From Acanthochromis polyacanthus (lineage: Eukaryota > Chordata > Actinopteri > Pomacentridae), in NCBI RefSeq assembly GCF_021347895.1, contig NC_067113.1, positions 3,454,251 to 3,518,250 of the forward strand: a stretch of DNA of 64,000 nt. The letters are read 5' to 3'. Positions 1-10,685 of the stretch are shown here, piece by piece; within the stretch, counting starts at the first letter, position 1; each line of letters opens with the position of its first letter. A program made the translations under genes and the position numbers. The notes under the pieces were generated by a model. It worked only from the letters and a program-made list of their open reading frames with translations. It was not told where the DNA came from and made no database searches.

Positions 1-1
1 A

Positions 2-346
2 CTTTCCTCGCTTCATAAAGAAAGTAATGAAACAGTCACTGACTACATTATACGTGCAGAGACTATTTTCACATCATTGAGAAGAGCCGACGAGCATATC
101 AGTGATGGACTTCAGATAGCCATGGTGGTGAAAGGGCTGCCTGATTCTTACAAGCCATTCGTCGTGCACATCACCCAAACCAATGACACTGTAACATTCG
201 GTGAGTTTAAAACAAAATTACGAAGTTACGAAAGTACTGAGAAATATGGAAAAAGTGACGCGAGTGCTGATGGAGATAGTGATGAAGATGAGCGGAGCGA
301 TGAAGCCGAGGGGAAGAGGACGAGGAAAGAAAATGGACTTGGCTGA
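2..346 (+). pseudogene. copia gag fragment (UBN2-type capsid region)
   Basis: The frame starting at base 2 is open from the window edge and reads a helical capsid segment typical of copia gag, with the motif GLPDSYKPFV at about bases 137-166. It runs out at 346, while the zinc knuckle that should follow is in another frame (from 201). This implies an indel around 250-300, in a GA-rich stretch. The zinc knuckle CYRCGKKGHVARIC (C-x2-C-x4-H-x4-C) lies at about 354-395 in the second frame. In an intact element this protein packages element RNA into particles. Family assignment is firm. The exact position of the frameshift is inferred. Confidence 0.8.
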
Positions 347-1664
347 TGTTGAATGCTACAGGTGCGGTAAAAAGGGGCACGTCGCCAGGATATGTCCTGA
401 TGAATACCAGGCGAGACGAGAGGACCGAAAGTGGGATGCGCCACAGCGGGGGAAAAGGCGCGGTCGCATCAGAGGCCGTGACCAGGTGAGGAAAGCCGAC
501 GGAGAAACGGAGGCGGAGCCGATATCATTCTGCTTCAGGGTGAGTGACTGTCCTGCACGAGAGGGAGACAAGAGAGGTCTCATGGTGGACTGCGGCACAA
601 CAACGCACATGATTAACGACGCTAAAAAGTTCATCACGGTGGACAAGAGCTTCAGACCAGAAGACCACATGATCGAGCTGGCGGATGGATCAAAGGTGAG
701 CGGAATGGCAAAGATGAGAGGAGACGCCGAGGTGTACTTGCTGGACAGTGAGGGGCGACGGGTGAAAACGAGGCTGAAGCAAGCACTCTGCATCCCATCG
801 TTTCCACAAAACATTTTTTCAGTTAAAGCAGCGACATCAAATGGAGCAGAGGTCCACTTCAAAGATGGTAATGACTGGCTCATTCACAGGGATGGCACAA
901 ATTTCAAAATGGATGTGTATGGTAAGCTATATTACCTGAACACAGCAGAGGGTGAAAATGTTGATGGAGTGTTTAGTTGTCATGATATCCAGACGTGGCA
1001 TAAAATACTGGGTCACTGCAATTTTGATGATATTGCAAAATTAGAAAACGTGGTTGAAGGGATGTCAATAAAAGGGAAACATGACAAGACCAATCAAAAC
1101 TGTGAAATATGCACACAGGGCAAGTTCACGCAAGGTAGAAACAGACAGGCGGATGCTAAAGCTACAACAGTGCTAGAGCTAGTACACACAGACTTATGTG
1201 GCCCCATTGAACCAGCTGATAAAGATGGATACAGATATACAGTATCATTTACTGATGATTACAGTGGGATGATTTTTCCTTCCTTTATCAGAACAAAAGG
1301 TGACACAACTAAAGCTACAGAAAAGTTCATTGCAGATGTAGCTCCATATGGAAAAATAAAATGTATCAGGTCCGATAATGGTACAGAATTTACCGGGCAG
1401 GAGTTCCAGTCTTTACTCAGGAGTAAAGGGATAAGGCATGAGACAAGTGCACCTTACTCGCCTCATCAAAACGGAACTGCAGAAAGGGGTTGGAGAACCT
1501 TATTTGAGATGTCACGATGCATGTTACTGGAGAGTAACCTCCCAAAGCATCTATGGACATATGCTGTGCAAACAGCAGCTCAAATCCGTAACAGGTGCTA
1601 CAGTAAACGGCTACAACAAACACCTTATTGTGTTTTCACAGGAAAAAACACCAAACTTATCTAA
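201..1664 (+). pseudogene. copia gag knuckle, protease and integrase
   Basis: This open frame encodes, in order, an RG-rich linker and CCHC knuckle (residues about 40-65), a protease-like segment around MVDCGTTTHM (about residue 128), and a GAG-pre-integrase zinc region with HKILGHCNFDD (about 267). The integrase core follows, with HTDLCGP, SDNGTEF and QNGTAERG. These carry the D, D and E of the DDE triad. The protease site reads DCG rather than the usual D-S/T-G, so it may be inactive. The frame is lost in an A6 run near 1640. The missing C-terminal part continues in the +1 frame to a stop at 1708-1710, and a further piece without a start codon follows to about 1870. Confidence 0.9.
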
Positions 1665-1873
1665 TATGAAGATATTTGGCTCTGAATGCTATGCATATAG
1701 ACAGGATTAGAAGAAGCTCGATCCCAGATGTGATAAGGGAATCTTTGTTGGCTATGACAAATACAGTCCAGCATATAATGTGTATTTCCCTGAAACAGGA
1801 AAAGTCTTAAAACACAGGCTAATAAAAATCATCACCAAATACAGCACTGATAGCCAGACTCAGACAGGTTGAC

Positions 1874-2812
1874 ATGGTGGATGACATTGAATGTTATGGG
1901 AATGCACCACAGAGGACTGTAAGTCAAGGCCATGGACAGCCTAAGGAGAGCAAAGTGTCCAGTGTTGAGGAGAATGTTGAGACAGGTGTGGCTCAGACTG
2001 AGAGTACTCAGAAAGAAGGGGGAGAAAGAAGATACCCTGAGAGACACAGAAAAGTACCTGGATATTTAAAAGAGTACCAGTGTAAAGCTGAGTGTAATGA
2101 TGTAAAAAGGGGAAATATTGATTATTTCTACCGGGTGGCCTATGGTACACCTAAAACATTTAAGGAAGCAATGGACTCTGAGAGGTCAAAAATGTGGGCT
2201 GATGCCATGAAAGAGGAGATGAACTCTTTGACAGAAAATGAAACTTTCACTCTGACCTCACTGCCAAGGGGCAAACAAGCAGTGGGAGGCCGCTGGGTAT
2301 ATACCATAAAAGAAAGCCCAGAAGGATCCGAGACTTGTAAAGCCAGGTATGTTGCGAAGGGATATGGTCAGGTGGAAGGAATAGATTACAAAGAGACATT
2401 TTCACCAACTGCCAACATGACTTCTGTTCGAGCTCTCATGCAGGTCGCTGTACAGGAGGATCTTATCCTACACCAAATGGATGTGAAGACTGCATACCTC
2501 CATGCTCCGATGGACTGTGAGGTGTATATGGAGCAACTGGAAGGTTTTGAGGTGAAATCAGAAACAGGAGAACATTTGGTGTGCAAACTCAACAAGTCAT
2601 TATATGGCTTAAAACAATCCGGGCGTAATTGGAACATGTTATTGCATGATCACCTCACAGAGAATGGATTTGTACAAAATGATGCTGATCATTGTGTCTA
2701 CAGCAGAAAGTCTGAGAGTGAGAAAGTGATCCTGTTAATATGGGCTGATGACTTAATCATTGCAGCGAGTAACAACAAATTACTCAGTGATATAAAAGAA
2801 ATGTTGAAGTGA
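1874..2812 (+). pseudogene. copia reverse transcriptase
   Basis: The 312-residue frame carries the copia RT signatures KARYVAKGYGQ, DVKTAYLHA, LYGLKQSGRNW and IWADDLIIAA. The last is the catalytic two-aspartate box, of which ADD is present. In intact elements this enzyme copies the element RNA into DNA inside the particle. The frame ends at a premature stop (2810-2812). The same frame then reads on in recognisable copia sequence (MGPLKHFLGINF) to about 2930, where a block of some tens of codons is missing. The enzyme cannot be made whole from this copy. Confidence 0.92.
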
Positions 2813-2987
2813 AGGTTTAAGATGAAGGATATGGGTCCACTTAAACACTTCCTTGGTATCAACTTCAAACAGAGAGAGGGAGAGATCAAAATGACTCAAA
2901 AGAAACACATCGAGAACCACACCTTGTGAACACAAGTTAAACTTTGACAGTGAGGGTGAAGTAATTAACCCAACAGGATACAGGGAG

Positions 2988-3645
2988 ATGGTAGGAAGCT
3001 TGATATACATTATGACATGTACCAGGCCTGATCTGAGCTGGGTTGTAGGCAAACTTTCACAACACCTAGCAGAACCAAAACAGCAGCATTGGACTGCAGT
3101 CAAACATGTGCTGAGGTACTTAAAGGGTACTATAGATCAGGAAATGCACTACAGGAAAAGTGAGAAACACCTGCAGCTTGAAGGATACAGTGATGCTGAT
3201 TGGGCAGCAGATAAGGATGACAGGAGGAGCACAACTGGATATTGTTTCAGTTTAAGTGAAAATGGTCCAGTTATATCTTGGAAGAGCAAGAAAGAACCAA
3301 CAGTGGCACTATCCACCTGCGAGGCTGAGTATGTAGCACTGGCATCCACTACACAGGAGAGTATGTACCTTGTACAACTACTTAAAGGGATGGATAGTGA
3401 TAATCAGCATGTACCAGTCAGGATATATGAGGACAACCAGGAAGCAATAGCTCTATCTAAAAACCCAGTATGCAGACAGAGGGGCAAACATTGATATAAA
3501 ATATCACTTTGTTCGGTCTGCACATGCAAAAGGGAAGATATCTGTTGAGTACTGTTCTACCACAAACATGGTGGCTGATGTCTTTACCAAGCCAGTGAAA
3601 AAGGCTAAGTTTGAGAAGTTCAGAGGGTATTTATTTGGAGAGTGA
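2988..3645 (+). pseudogene. copia RT thumb and RNase H
   Basis: The segment begins with the connection region (PDLSWVVGKLSQH) and reads through an RNase H domain with DADWAADKDDRRSTTGY, STCEAEYVAL and EDNQEA. These supply the acidic catalytic residues. A one-base loss near 3490 ends the frame at 3494. The family's usual C-terminus (motif ADVFTKPV) continues in another frame to a stop at 3643-3645. The 3' LTR follows after about 125 bp. Confidence 0.88.
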
Positions 3646-3770
3646 TGTGAACTGAGAGATAAAAGTTTTTGTTTTTGAAACTCAGTCAATACCCCTGAAG
3701 TGTTTTCAGTTTTGTATATTTGTTTTTGTTTACCACCACAGTAAGCTATACACGTGTCTTTGAGTGGGAG

Positions 3771-3938
3771 TGTTAGGTTTGTTTTGAAAATACAGGAAGC
3801 AAAGCCATGTTCGTTAGCGTGACGTTATCACCTGTGCCTGTGTGCACTGATACGCTGTTCTGAGCATGTGCTTCAATAAACATAGTCTGTGTGAGTTCCC
3901 AGACGAAAGAGACATGGAGGTCCTTCTTTTCTCTCACA
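3771..3938 (+). repeat. copia 3' LTR
   Basis: The block starts TGTTAGGT directly after a polypurine tract and contains an AATAAA signal (about 3875). A plausible end is the CA of ctctcaca at 3937-3938. The right boundary is a judgement: without the 5' LTR or a target duplication it could lie some bases further on. Confidence 0.6.
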
Positions 3939-3949
3939 GAAGTAATTAA

Positions 3950-6380
3950 CTATTCTTTGGCAACCGTGGTGCAAGAGACTGATGCAGAGATGTCTAACGC
4001 AACAGTGGTTATGAGAGACCAGTGTGTCTTTGGAGCCATGTTGTTATTCACTGCTCTATAGAATTCTGAAATGTCTGAATATTTCTCTGCAAACTGATTC
4101 ACAATTGTAAGTTTTTTCTGCTCAACTGAAAATGGATCAATTCCAAAAGTAGAATGTGTTGTCAGTGAGGATCCCAGCTGTTGGCTGTAAAGGTCTGCTG
4201 CTTCAACTGAATGAGGTAACAGCTCCTGTGGAATTTTTTTTGGGGACAGCCACTGCCAGCCAAGTCATTTGGTACACCTTTACCTGTAAAATAAAGAAAT
4301 TAGTACGGTTCTTGAAACTTAAAAGTGCTTGCTGTAATTATTCTAATTTTTTGCAACACTGGTTTATTTCACCTGGAATGCAGTGAGAATTCCATGACTC
4401 CACCAGTCTTGCAAGGCCAATCTGGCACAACTGGGCAGTCAGGTTGGACACACAGTATCTCACAAGGCCATCGTTCATGTCTAGTTCCTCTTGATCCACC
4501 AACTGCAGCAAGGCTGTCTTCAGTGGATAGTTGACACGGTTGTTGACCTGAGGCCAGATTCTTTCAACTATATGATTCTGAGTTCGCAAGAGAGATTAGA
4601 TATCATTCAATTTGTTCTGGTGTGTTAATAAAAACGTTTTACGGTCCATTCAGGAAAAATGGTCATCATGCAGAATTACCCTTAAATCTGTAAATTCACT
4701 GACTAAGCAGTCAATATGCACATTTACCAGGAAAGCTGCATGCTGACTACCTATCTGGGTATTATGGACACTGACTGATGAGCGAGTAAATTTACCATTT
4801 TTAATTTTCCCAGAGTTCGTTAAATAAAACAATGCTCATCACATAACTAGAACATAACATTTGAATAACCACACTGTGGTTGCTTCTACAGCTGTTTTAA
4901 GTTAAAAAAAATAAAAATAAAACCCTTCTTGGCAAATGGGAATATGTTTAATATCATGTTTACTCTAAAACTTGGAAAGCATAGTAATAATAAAATGTAT
5001 GCAAGAAAACTATGCTGCTGAAGTAGTCACCATAATAATAATGATAATAAAGGCAGGCATACAACAAATAGTGTGTTGCTGAAGCAACCACACAAACTAT
5101 AAAAATGTACCTTTGTGGATGCAGTCTGTAAATAAGGCCTTCTCTCCTTATTGTGGCGATGAGAAGACAGCAGCTCCTGCATGAAGAGCATCAAGTAAAA
5201 GTCTTTGCCATGATCATCCTGGTCCCAGATACCATAGGCAAGTACTGCAGGCCTATTGGATGAAAAAGTCCATTTTAAAATGTCACCATTCCAAATCAGA
5301 TTGTTTATAACAATGATGTTCAGCAGGTATAATTTAGTCACAGTTTATATTGAATGTGGTAGTCATGTATATGCAATATGTGCAACTATTCCAATAGCTT
5401 AAAAGCGATAGTTTGACTTATTTAGCAACAATATGTTGTTTTTTTATTTGCAGTCTCTCCTTTCATGCCAACACCTGGGGGGGATCAAATATCACAATAT
5501 CTTTGACTGAATACCACAATGTTGATATTTTGACTACTGTTGCTTATATTTACATGTAAGATATTTTTAATAGAGACTCACTAGTAATGTGGATGATGAC
5601 CAAGTAGGTAGAGGCAGAGAATAGAACAGCTACTACAGTCTATTAAATTCCTAAAGATGCATCCTTTTACTGTAAGTCAACCTTTAAAACTAGAGACTAC
5701 ACTCATGTCTACACTGAAAAAATGACAGAATATCCTTTTTCTGTCTGTAGCAATACATAGACTCATACCTGAAAACATCTTCATAGATGGTAAGGTTGTT
5801 TTTTATTGGCATAGTAGAATGAGCAACAACCTTTTTGCTGAAGCCATCAACAGCTAAAACATGGGTGACTCCAAACATAGCCAGTTTTTCATTTTGGTCC
5901 ATATGAATCTTGTGTCCCATGTATTCAGCGTGATATGGTACAGGGTTGAGATTGCGGACACCCTAAAGAGAGAAAAATATAACTACTTCACAGTATACAA
6001 AAACCCAATTAATCATATACTGCATCAGTTAAAAGTTTTGTAAATGCAACCATGTCTATTTGTATTATCTCTGTCAAAATGAAATTTAAAACAAATTAGG
6101 GCACTTGATCTGGTTACGCTATAAAACCATTCATTTTTTAAATCTTGCGCTACGTAAGTGCAGCTAAACAAAAACTAAAACACACACAAGCTCATAGTTA
6201 GACATAAATTACATAAGTCTGATTATGTAAAATATGAAGGCTGAGACAGTGACTGACGCCTTGCTTCATGGTAAGGCTGATGCATAGTTCTAAGCACTGA
6301 TCCAATTTGTGTCTCTGCAGCATGCACTCCTTTCAAGCGAGGTACCCCTTCATCATTCTTCTCCCATATGTAGGTCCTAT
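3950..6380 (-). pseudogene. spliced gene with a DDE integrase core, apparently damaged
   Basis: Five coding blocks join in order on the minus strand. They are 6380 to about 6244, 5962-5769, 5252-5111, 4577-4373 and 4283-3950. Blocks two to five have GT-AG borders and compatible phases. The joined frame has an rve-like integrase core: GHKIHMDQNEKL and HVLAVDGFSKK (first D), DHGKDFYL (second D), then [17 protein letters not shown] (E) and CVSNLT. I recognise this from uncharacterised vertebrate integrase-core proteins. Three defects are visible. The donor after the first block reads CAG|TCACTG instead of a GT site, about three codons seem missing before DHGKDF, and an A8 run at about 4232-4239 shifts the last exon. 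No N-terminal coding exon was found. It may be a decayed copy or a real gene with sequence errors. Confidence 0.72.
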
Positions 6381-6680
6381 CTTGAAGACAACAAATTAGC
6401 ATGATTTACACATTCCAAAATTACACCTGCTGATACATGTTAATCATGATGTTAGACACTGCAGTTTGTGCGTGGGATTTGTGGAGTATAATAAGGTTTA
6501 CATGTATGTTGACTTTGATTACTTAGAAGTGATGGTAGGCAGAGGCGCTTTATTGTGATTTATTAACTAATTGTGATTATAATCTTGCATAATCCGTAAT
6601 AATGTTACATGCCGACACAGTGTGTCTGTGTGTGTGTGTGTATGCATGCATAAAAACGCCCGCCCTCACACTCTCATTTC

Positions 6681-6704
6681 TCTCTCTCTCTCGCTCTCTC
6701 ACGC

Positions 6705-6782
<78 letters not shown>
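6681..6782. repeat. compound microsatellite (TC)n-(AC)n
   Basis: A TC/CT-rich run passes directly into about 28 AC units. It lies in what would be an intron of the integrase-core gene. Confidence 0.97.
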
Positions 6783-6789
<7 letters not shown>

Positions 6790-7064
6790 CGCAAATCGAA
6801 GTCGTGACCTGCAGGACACTTAGCTACACCTGATAGGTAACTAGTTTATAACACTGACTAACCTGGATTAACCTCAGTGTGAACACAAAGTTAGGAAACA
6901 TAAATTGAGATTTACAGAACAACTTTAAACCACAATGTTAGAACATGTTTATATCAGCGGTGACAGTCTGATGTTAACTTACAGTAACTTCACTGCTTTA
7001 TATGTGATGTTGTCCAGATGTAGAGAAGAGCGCAACGAGTTACAAAGTTGACTTTAACACTTAC

Positions 7065-7150
7065 CTGTAGAGTTTAGCTCCACTTTTGGAAGCTAACGTT
7101 GTTAGCAGCAGCGGCAGCAGCGTCCATAAACAGCAGAAGTAAATGTGGGC
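7065..7150 (-). other. 5' untranslated exon of the integrase-core gene
   Basis: Read on the minus strand, the block ends ACTCTACAG followed by a consensus donor GTAAGT (7064-7059). It contains an 18-codon upstream ORF starting at 7127 and closing with TAA. It lies just below a promoter-like segment and upstream of the integrase exons in the same direction. Linking it to them is inference from position. The 5' end is approximate. Confidence 0.4.
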
Positions 7151-7222
7151 GGGACAGAGAGTCCTCGGCTCTGATTCAGTCTGACCAATCACAGCTCCAC
7201 CCTTGCTGATGACCACTTCCGG
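7145..7222 (-). promoter_or_regulatory. promoter-like cluster: GC box, CCAAT box, ETS site
   Basis: GGGCGG lies at 7147-7152, CCAAT at 7185-7189 and CACTTCCGG (ETS-type) at 7214-7222. All sit directly upstream of the minus-strand 5' exon. The spacing is that of a TATA-less vertebrate promoter. Activity is inferred. Confidence 0.4.
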
Positions 7223-7685
7223 TCTCAGAAAATGAAAAAAAAGACCTTTTTTTCATTTCTGTCTCTTAGTAATTTTAATTTTTGTTATTGTAAATATGAA
7301 ACGAAAATAAAACCTTATTAAAATTTCATATACACATTTTTAATCATGAAAAGGAAAAACGCCTTGTATTTCTATTTTAGTTTTTGTATTTTTGTAGGAA
7401 CCTCGAAAAAGCCTTGGAATTCCAGATGAAACTCAGATAACCTCTCCTCTCCAGCACTGACCTCCTCCCAGTTCCTGGAGACATGGGGATATACATGTAT
7501 TTCTTTGTGTGCTTTCATTCACAGGAAAAAGGACATTCAGACCTTCTGCCAAGGGATGGAGGTCCCTGCACCTGGAGGAACTTTTGTTTGAAAGACAGTG
7601 ACTTTCACTTTTATGCTATGAAGATTTTGTTTAATGAACTTTCATGCTAAAACCCCATCCTCTCTCAGGAATGCTCCCTCTCAAG
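7223..7685. other. no gene recognised; AT-rich sequence
   Basis: Stretches of T and AT-rich sequence, without a frame or motif that I can assign. The last eight bases (7678-7685) are the target duplication of the hAT element. Confidence 0.5.
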
Positions 7686-8665
7686 CAGAGATGGGACCAA
7701 GTTACACATGTGCAAGTCTCAAGTAAGTCCCAAGTATTTTTTTCTTGGGCAAGTCAAGTCAAGTCACAGGTTATGTCAAGTCAAGTCAAGTCAAGCCCTG
7801 TAATAGGTCAAGTCAAGTCCAAGTCAAGTCACATTATTGTAATTTTACCTGCAGAATATGATCTTAATAAAGTGAAAGACAAGATATATGTAACTATCAG
7901 TAAACATCACTGGATAATGTGCCCAACATGTTAAAAAGACAATGTAAATGGGCTCTGATATTAATAACAAATTGACAAGCACTTATGAAGAGAATAACAT
8001 TTTTTTCAGTATTATTGATTGTGTGACGGCGGACTTTACCCAAGGCAGCAGCTAATCCCCCCACTCCTTACTGTTATATTAAGCTAACATTAGCTAAAAT
8101 GCTAACTAACCAGACAATGTAAACAGGCTCTGATATTAAAAACTAATTGGCAAGCACTTACTGGGCCAAATGGGACTTCAAATGTCGGACGAAATTTGAC
8201 GTTGTCATCTGACTGTCTGTGATTTTCACGTTGCACGTCTTGCAAACTGCTGTTCGTCGTTTACCGTCTTGATAGAAATCCTGGTACCCGAAGATGATGA
8301 TTACCTTGGGTACGGCTGACACGTTGATATGTGGCGGTGGGCGCTGCCGTGGAGGCCTACTAAGGTAGCCAACATAGAGAGAGCGGGGCTGATTGATACG
8401 GAAAGCCAAATTCAAATTAAAAGCCTATGTTCGACTATCCAGCATTTTACATATCAACGTCATTCAAACTGAAAACATGATGTGAATAATAATAATAACA
8501 CTCAAGTCATTCAAGTCATCGTGTCTCAAGTCAAGTCCCGAGTCTTTAACTTCCAAGTCCAAGTCAAGTCGCAAGAATTTTTTTTCAAGTCAAGTCACAA
8601 GTCATTAAAACAGCGACTCGAGTTGACTTGAGTCCAAGTCATCAAGTCTCAAGTCCCTATCTCTG
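7686..8665 (-). mobile_element. hAT-type element, internally deleted
   Basis: Both ends read CAGAGATRGG (7686 onwards, and the reverse complement ending at 8665). A perfect 8-bp duplication CTCTCAAG flanks them at 7678-7685 and 8666-8673. That length is the hAT hallmark. The 980-bp body has dense AAGTC/CAAGT motifs near both ends, as expected of subterminal transposase-binding repeats. It keeps only a BED-finger exon, so it is non-autonomous. Confidence 0.93.
8158..8415 (-). pseudogene. BED zinc-finger exon of a hAT transposase
   Basis: The frame encodes a BED-type finger. CKTCNVKITDSQMTTSNFVRHLKSH gives C-x2-C and H-x4-H, with an aromatic FGYQDF segment before it. In hAT transposases this domain binds the element ends. 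A splice donor GTAAGTG overlaps the last codons near 8165, so this was a first exon. No catalytic exon remains inside the element. The finger is similar in layout to the one at 62491. Confidence 0.8.
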
Positions 8666-8673
8666 CTCTCAAG

Positions 8674-9858
8674 AGACATCTCTGACTTTCACCACAGGCA
8701 AATAACAAGTCGTAAATTTTATGGTTCTGCTGAGAGGCTGGAGCACAGAGGGACACACTTTCTTCAACTGAAAGAACTGAACATCTTCAAAATTGATATT
8801 TCTGATATGTATCTTGTCCTTTCAGGTTTACCAAAGTTACTAAAAGTGCTTCATCGCTAGCATATCCAAAAATCACACTTCTATGTCTTACAGAAGTGGA
8901 TTTATTGATTTGTGAGATTTAATCTGATTTCTTCTTTATTCCTCCTATTCAGGGTGAAAGGATGAATTCTTGTGTTATCTGTTGTCATATGAATGACTTG
9001 TTATCATATTTTCACTGTGACATCTATTTTTAAATTTCCAAAACATAAACATAGTTATGAATTAAATAATTCACATAAGTTTACACACGTGTTAACCTGC
9101 ATATTTAGGAACATGTGGTCACGTCCGCTTAACCTGGATTATGGTGAGAGATAGATCGCTTCGTCATTTGAATATCACATATTCTTAATCCATTTTTGGA
9201 CCATCATTTCAGCTCTGCCCCTCTTCTCTGTGAAACTAAGGAAGACTCAAATTTCAGTGGAGATTCACGTCCAAGCATCCTGGGTCCTCCCCTTAGCTGG
9301 ACCCACAGATAAATTCAGCTGTAGCCCCCACCTCAGCCTCTTCCTGCTTCTTCTTCATTCTGAATCTTTGGGGCCTCCCACTATATTCTTATCTGAAGTT
9401 CCTTTGTTTCAAAGCTGAGCAACTATTTATCCTTTCACTTTTTGTAATCAAATTAGACATTTTTGCTCATTTTTTAAGCCGAACTTATTCTTTTATTCGT
9501 GATTTTTGACAGAGAACCAATTAAGAACCAGCATTTATTTTTCTTAATTTTTCCATCAAACATCCGTTTCTTTTACTTGGCAAAAGCCTGAGAGCCATCA
9601 TTTTTAAATCAAATGACTCTTCAACCGAATCCCAGCTCCTTCAGCTGTGAACACCGGAAATCTGCTGGATCAGATCTCCATCAACTGAACCGATCCACCA
9701 CGGCAGGACATCCAAGCGTCGCCATAACGACGACACACCGCTCCGAACCAGCAAGTCCAAGTGCGTTGTGAAGCGTCACCGGCCGCAAAGTCCAAGCCAG
9801 GAGGAGACTCCGACAGACGGTTCTGACCGTAACACCAGCTGAGATTGCTCTGCCTGAT
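8674..9858. other. no gene recognised
   Basis: Unique-looking AT-rich sequence with short frames only (for example 9230-9418, no recognisable domain). The segment 9690-9850 is more GC-rich and adjoins the L2 target site, but I cannot classify it. Confidence 0.4.
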
Positions 9859-9871
9859 CTGGTTCAATTTT

Positions 9872-10685
9872 CAATTCAATTTTATTTATATAGCGTCAAT
9901 TACAGTCAAATCGTCTCAAGACGCTTTACAGAACCCATATGCCTGACCCCCAGAGCAAGCCCAAAGGCGACAGTGGCAAGGAAAACACCCTTTTAACAGG
10001 GAAGAAACCTCGAGCAGAACCCGGCTCTAAATAGGGGGGACCCATCTGCCTGCTGGCCGGGCCGGTTGAGAAGGACAGAAGAGGGCAAGGGGGAGGGATG
10101 GGAGAAGAGGGAGGGGTGGGAAAGCAAGGAAAACACAACACACATTTGGATACATGCATGACAGGATATGTGACACAGACAAAGTATAAGCTAACATTGA
10201 AAACTGACTCATAATTTACTCTTATGATGTACAGCTCTGACATTAAACATACTCCATATATAGCTAGCAGTAAAATTCAAACAGTATGTAAGTTAGGATA
10301 ACAGTATAGTGAAGGCGATGCAGAGTTGACTGGTGGAAAAAGGGAGTTGGAAGCAGAGGGCTGGAGGAAGGTCAGCAGCAGCATCCCACAGTGGACATGG
10401 TGGAGACTGGACCAGCTGGTGGAACATCAACCGCAGATCTGAAGCATCCAGCTCTGAGACCAGGGACACTTGGAGAAATAGCACAGGGGGAAACAGAGTG
10501 AATGTACTGCAATAACGGTATACATATTAAATGTAAAGGTAGATAGAGAAGGGCTCAGTGCGTCAAGAAAAGTCCCCCAGCAGCCTAGGCCGATAGCAGC
10601 ATGACTAGAGGCAGAACGAAGGGACGTCCAAGAGGGAGTCAGCTGTGCAATGAAGACACAAGCCGAACCCCTGTGGGTCACCCAG
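9872..10685 (-). repeat. L2 3' UTR and tail
   Basis: Non-coding sequence between the RT stop and the 13-bp target duplication. The terminal ATTTATATAGCG-type segment (9880-9897 on plus) is the common 3' end of fish L2 copies as I know them. Confidence 0.75.

Larger units (their letters stand above)
1..3938 (+). mobile_element. Ty1/copia LTR retrotransposon, 5' end outside the window
   Basis: Gag, protease, integrase, RT and RNase H signatures follow one another in copia order (integrase before RT). They end in a purine-rich tract (gagtgggag) directly before a TGTTAG LTR start at 3771. The element is broken by frameshifts near 250-300, 1640 and 3490, nonsense codons at 1708 and 2810, and an internal loss near 2925. 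It is therefore a non-coding relic. The 5' LTR and target duplication cannot be seen because the window starts inside gag. Confidence 0.93.

Noticed and set aside
356..883. Minus-strand frame of 175 residues
   Set aside because: It is antisense to copia gag-protease coding sequence and has no domain.
3943..4040. Possible copia leader (primer site and gag start) right of the LTR, which would mean tandem elements
   Set aside because: The same bases are better explained as the last exon of the minus-strand integrase-core gene, which is in frame through this stretch.
6577..6823. Several overlapping frames of 60-80 residues on both strands
   Set aside because: They are translations of the (TC)n-(AC)n microsatellite (Leu/Ser and Thr/His runs), not genes.
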